DNA from: Cacajao melanocephalus
Lineage: Eukaryota > Chordata > Mammalia > Primates > Pitheciidae
Assembly: GCA_963573385.1 (NCBI GenBank)
Contig: CAUYLG010048364.1
Span: 1 to 64,000, forward strand
Reading direction: 5' to 3'
DNA: 64,000 bases
The notes beneath the pieces were generated by a model. The model ran no database searches and was not told the DNA's origin. It saw only the letters and a list, made by a program, of their open reading frames with translations. Of this stretch, positions 61,226-64,000 are shown one piece after another; position 1 is the first letter of the stretch; the number at the start of each line of letters is the position of its first letter. Position numbers and translations under genes: made by a program.

Positions 61226-61779
61226 AAGATGATTCCTCAAGTCAGAAAATGTGTGTCTTGCCTTTTGCTGCTCATGTTGTACCACTCAAAATACAAATGG
61301 GGGATCCTACTTTTAGTAGCTTAATTAATGGCACTAAGTTAATCTGCTTCTCAGTGTCTTCTTTCCATCTTATCTGTTTGGTCCAGGACTTTTTATGAGG
61401 CTTTTTATGTGATTTTATCACACTGACATTCCTGGATTTGTTGCTAAACTAAGTATAGGTTTCTAGCTCCAGAATAAACAAACACACAAAAGACAAAGAA
61501 AGGGAAAGACAAGGAAAAGATAACTTCACAAATAAATGTACTCACATATTTTTTCAAGCCAGAGACTAATCAAACAAAAAACATTAGTGGAAAGTGAAGA
61601 AAAAAAATGAGAAAGGAATGAGTAGCACATATATTCAGCAATCAGTGTGTCCCATACACATTTGAAGAAGGAATATGTCAGGTATGTATTTTTATAAGTC
61701 AGAACACTTGGGATAAAATGAGAAATGGTCAACTGCATAAAATTACACATTTTTTTTTCTATTGTAAGAACAAGAACAG
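61226..61779. other. Unassigned stretch
   Basis: Nothing recognised. The antisense frame of 177 codons (61526-62059), the longest in the window, starts antisense to the L1 3' UTR and runs out here. Confidence 0.45.
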
Positions 61780-62106
61780 AAAACCAAACACTGCATGTTT
61801 TCACTCTTAGGCAGGTGACAAACATTGAGAACACTTGGGCACAGGGAAGGGAACAATGCTCACTGGGGTAGGTGGGGGGGGGTTGAGGGGAGGGAAGAAG
61901 AGGAACAGCAAGGGGCAGGGAGGTTGGGGAGGGATAACACAGGGAGAAATGCCTGATGTAGGCAATGAAGGGGATGAAGACAGCAAACCACCATAGCATG
62001 TATGTACCTATGCAACAATCCTGCAGAATGCAGGATGGCACATGTACCCCAGATCCCAAAGTACAATTTAAAAAAGCAAAAAAATAAAAAAAAAAAAACT
62101 GAAATA
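61780..62106 (+). mobile_element. 5'-truncated L1 3' end
   Basis: Starts aaaaccaaacactgcatg and runs through the L1 3' UTR to gtaccccagatcccaaagta and an A-rich tail. Flanks aacaagaacag (61769-61779) and aacaagaaaag (62107-62117) match 10 of 11. Part of the left flank also resembles L1, so the boundary is soft. The 3' UTR G-rich tract is expanded. Confidence 0.9.
61866..61935 (+). repeat. G-rich polypurine tract in the L1 3' UTR
   Basis: Contains a run of nine or ten G followed by ttgaggggagggaagaag and gggcagggaggttggggagg. At least four G-runs of three or more fit a G-quadruplex pattern. Confidence 0.88.
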
Positions 62107-62265
62107 AACAAGAAAAGCTAGTCAGAATTGCCTTATTTGAAAAAAATTAAAAAAGCAGAGACTCAAAATGAATGATTACTTAAAATATTCCTTACATTGT
62201 TCTGCACTGTGTTTCACAAATAGAACTTCCAATGTTATTCTTGCTTCTTTAATAATTGAGTCCTA
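62107..62265. other. Unassigned stretch
   Basis: Short AT-rich sequence between the L1 and an Alu. Confidence 0.5.
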
Positions 62266-62604
<339 letters not shown>

Positions 62605-62885
62605 TTACTAAAATTTCCCTTATTATTCTCCTTTCAGTATTTATATTACTATATTATGGGTACTATTTCTTAATATACTAACATTCTCACTTTTAGAAAC
62701 TTCCCAGATTCTTCAAGGTTCACATATCTAACGTGAACTCAGAAAATACAATTATCTGACAAATGTCTAACCAGTATTATAGGAGCATATAAAGACACTA
62801 AAGAAGAATTGCAAAACAAAAATCATTGGGATTGTTCTGACTTTATTTTGCTTCTATTTCTGTCCCTCTTCACTCTAACACAGAA

Positions 62886-62912
62886 ACACACGCACACACA
62901 CACACACACAGA
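62886..62912. repeat. (CA)n microsatellite
   Basis: CA run with one cg interruption at its start. Confidence 0.95.
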
Positions 62913-64000
62913 CGGCTATACAAATTTATTTACAGATAACTGATTTATATCCCTGGAAATATTTAAAAGTGAATGTAACCTCTAATTTTACATACAGTGC
63001 AATTTTTTCCTCCTGGATACTATTATATTTCACATTCCAGGTACACACCTAATTATGAATATATATGGAAAATTCACAACAAAGAGGAAATCTTAAATTC
63101 TGAAACATGTTTTCTTTAGTTCCAATCTCAACAAACCTCCATTTTCACCTTGCTGTCTAGTCATATGCACACTATTTCAAAATTTGGCAATTGCTATAAA
63201 GCGTAATCTAGGCCAGCTTAGTATCAGTAGTCATTGATGTAAACACAGATGAAAATAACCTCCCAAATTAACAAAACATCACTTAAATTACATTCGTTAA
63301 AAGCAGTACCTTTGGTAGGCTCATGCTTTAACTGATACCAACAATTGCCTGAGAATGTGGGAGTCAATGAACCCAAAAAGGAGCATTACCAATTAGTGCT
63401 TTTACAATCTGTGCGCAATTTGGAAACAGGTTTCCAAATGTAGACAAGAACAGTAAAAACATTCAAGAAACTGCTGATGAACAAACCCTGGGGTATGTAG
63501 CTACAGTTGGGAATTTACCATCATTGTCTGGTCACACTGGGTCCTCTCAGCCACAGAGAACTGATGTATCATGTGAAGAGGTATACATTTTATTTTTGTT
63601 GATTAAAATTTTACTAGTTTGTATTAAGGTGAATTTATTAGGTGAAAGCAAATAAAAATATATTTACCCAAAAGATGTATACATGAACACACATAGCTCT
63701 TTTTCTTTGTGCAAGCCAGTCGGTTGCATCTGGATGACTGCATTCTAGAGATCAGAGTGAATCCAAAAGTTCACAGGCCTCTACAGAAGTACGGGTAAAA
63801 AAGGCAATCTAACCTAGCTTCAAGTTGGCAGAGTCAGATCAGTCCAAAGTTTTCTCAGAGATTCACATAAGTAAGAGATTGTAATAAGATTGAGCTCTGA
63901 ACAAAGATAATAAGAATACAGAGAGTAAATTTCTGTAGCCCACTCATACTGTTTCCAGGTAACCACTGTGTACTTCTTCCTGACTGCATTGGGAGTCAGC
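62913..64000. other. Unassigned stretch to the window end
   Basis: No repeat family, coding frame or RNA gene recognised in about 1.1 kb. Confidence 0.45.

Noticed and set aside
61526..62059. Longest open frame in the window, 177 codons on the minus strand
   Set aside because: Its first third is antisense to an L1 3' UTR, whose G-rich tract gives a proline-rich run. The rest shows no domain. The length is explained by a stop-poor antisense of a polypurine region.

Overview
The window is primate, most likely human, genomic DNA with no protein-coding gene that I can support. It holds eight Alu elements, which are primate specific. It also carries L1 copies of several ages, MaLR and ERVL-type LTRs, Tigger and hAT-Charlie DNA fossils, and a deep layer of MIR and L2. 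The unassigned sequence is AT-rich. Open frames are short and mostly explained by transposons, their antisense strands or microsatellites. The reading is an intergenic or deep intronic repeat landscape.

Layout. 1-7083: Alus at 1, 3344 and 5276, with MIR and MER5-type fossils between. 7084-9096: an L1 whose 5' part is inverted, with a 138-bp tandem duplication across the inversion junction. 9956-12915: TA/TG microsatellites and an unidentified ~590-bp sequence present twice in opposite orientation (10368-10955 and 12240-12832). 13525-14095: a MIR split by a MaLR LTR. 15128-16241: an MLT1-like LTR and an Alu. 16488-25189: mostly unassigned, with a polypurine tract, microsatellites, one MIR and one LTR. 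25190-26170: an L2 split by an Alu. 26171-33960: L2 remnants, a 42-bp perfect palindrome in a microsatellite, and a 547-bp LTR-like element. 33961-35060: a second 5'-inverted L1 with a visible target duplication. 35061-44936: MIR and L2 fossils, a decayed three-unit repeat, and a second LTR-like copy carrying a (CA)n tract. 44937-51838: a nearly complete old L1 with two Alus and one LTR nested in it, catalytic residues lost. 51839-64000: AT-rich DNA, L2, a third LTR-like copy, two Tigger-type elements, MLT1, MER20, MER5 and MLT2 remnants, a CpG-richer antisense LTR, an L1 3' end and a last Alu.

The elements do not work together as a pathway. What they record is insertion order: MIR and L2 are oldest, then MaLR/ERVL LTRs and DNA transposons, then L1, then Alu. 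The observations most worth a second look are structural: the duplicated inversion junction, the inverted repeat pair, the perfect palindrome, and the CpG-richer LTR with its abutting Tigger element. I found no new enzyme system, CRISPR array, tRNA, rRNA or operon. Family names come from recalled consensus sequences, so subfamily labels are tentative.
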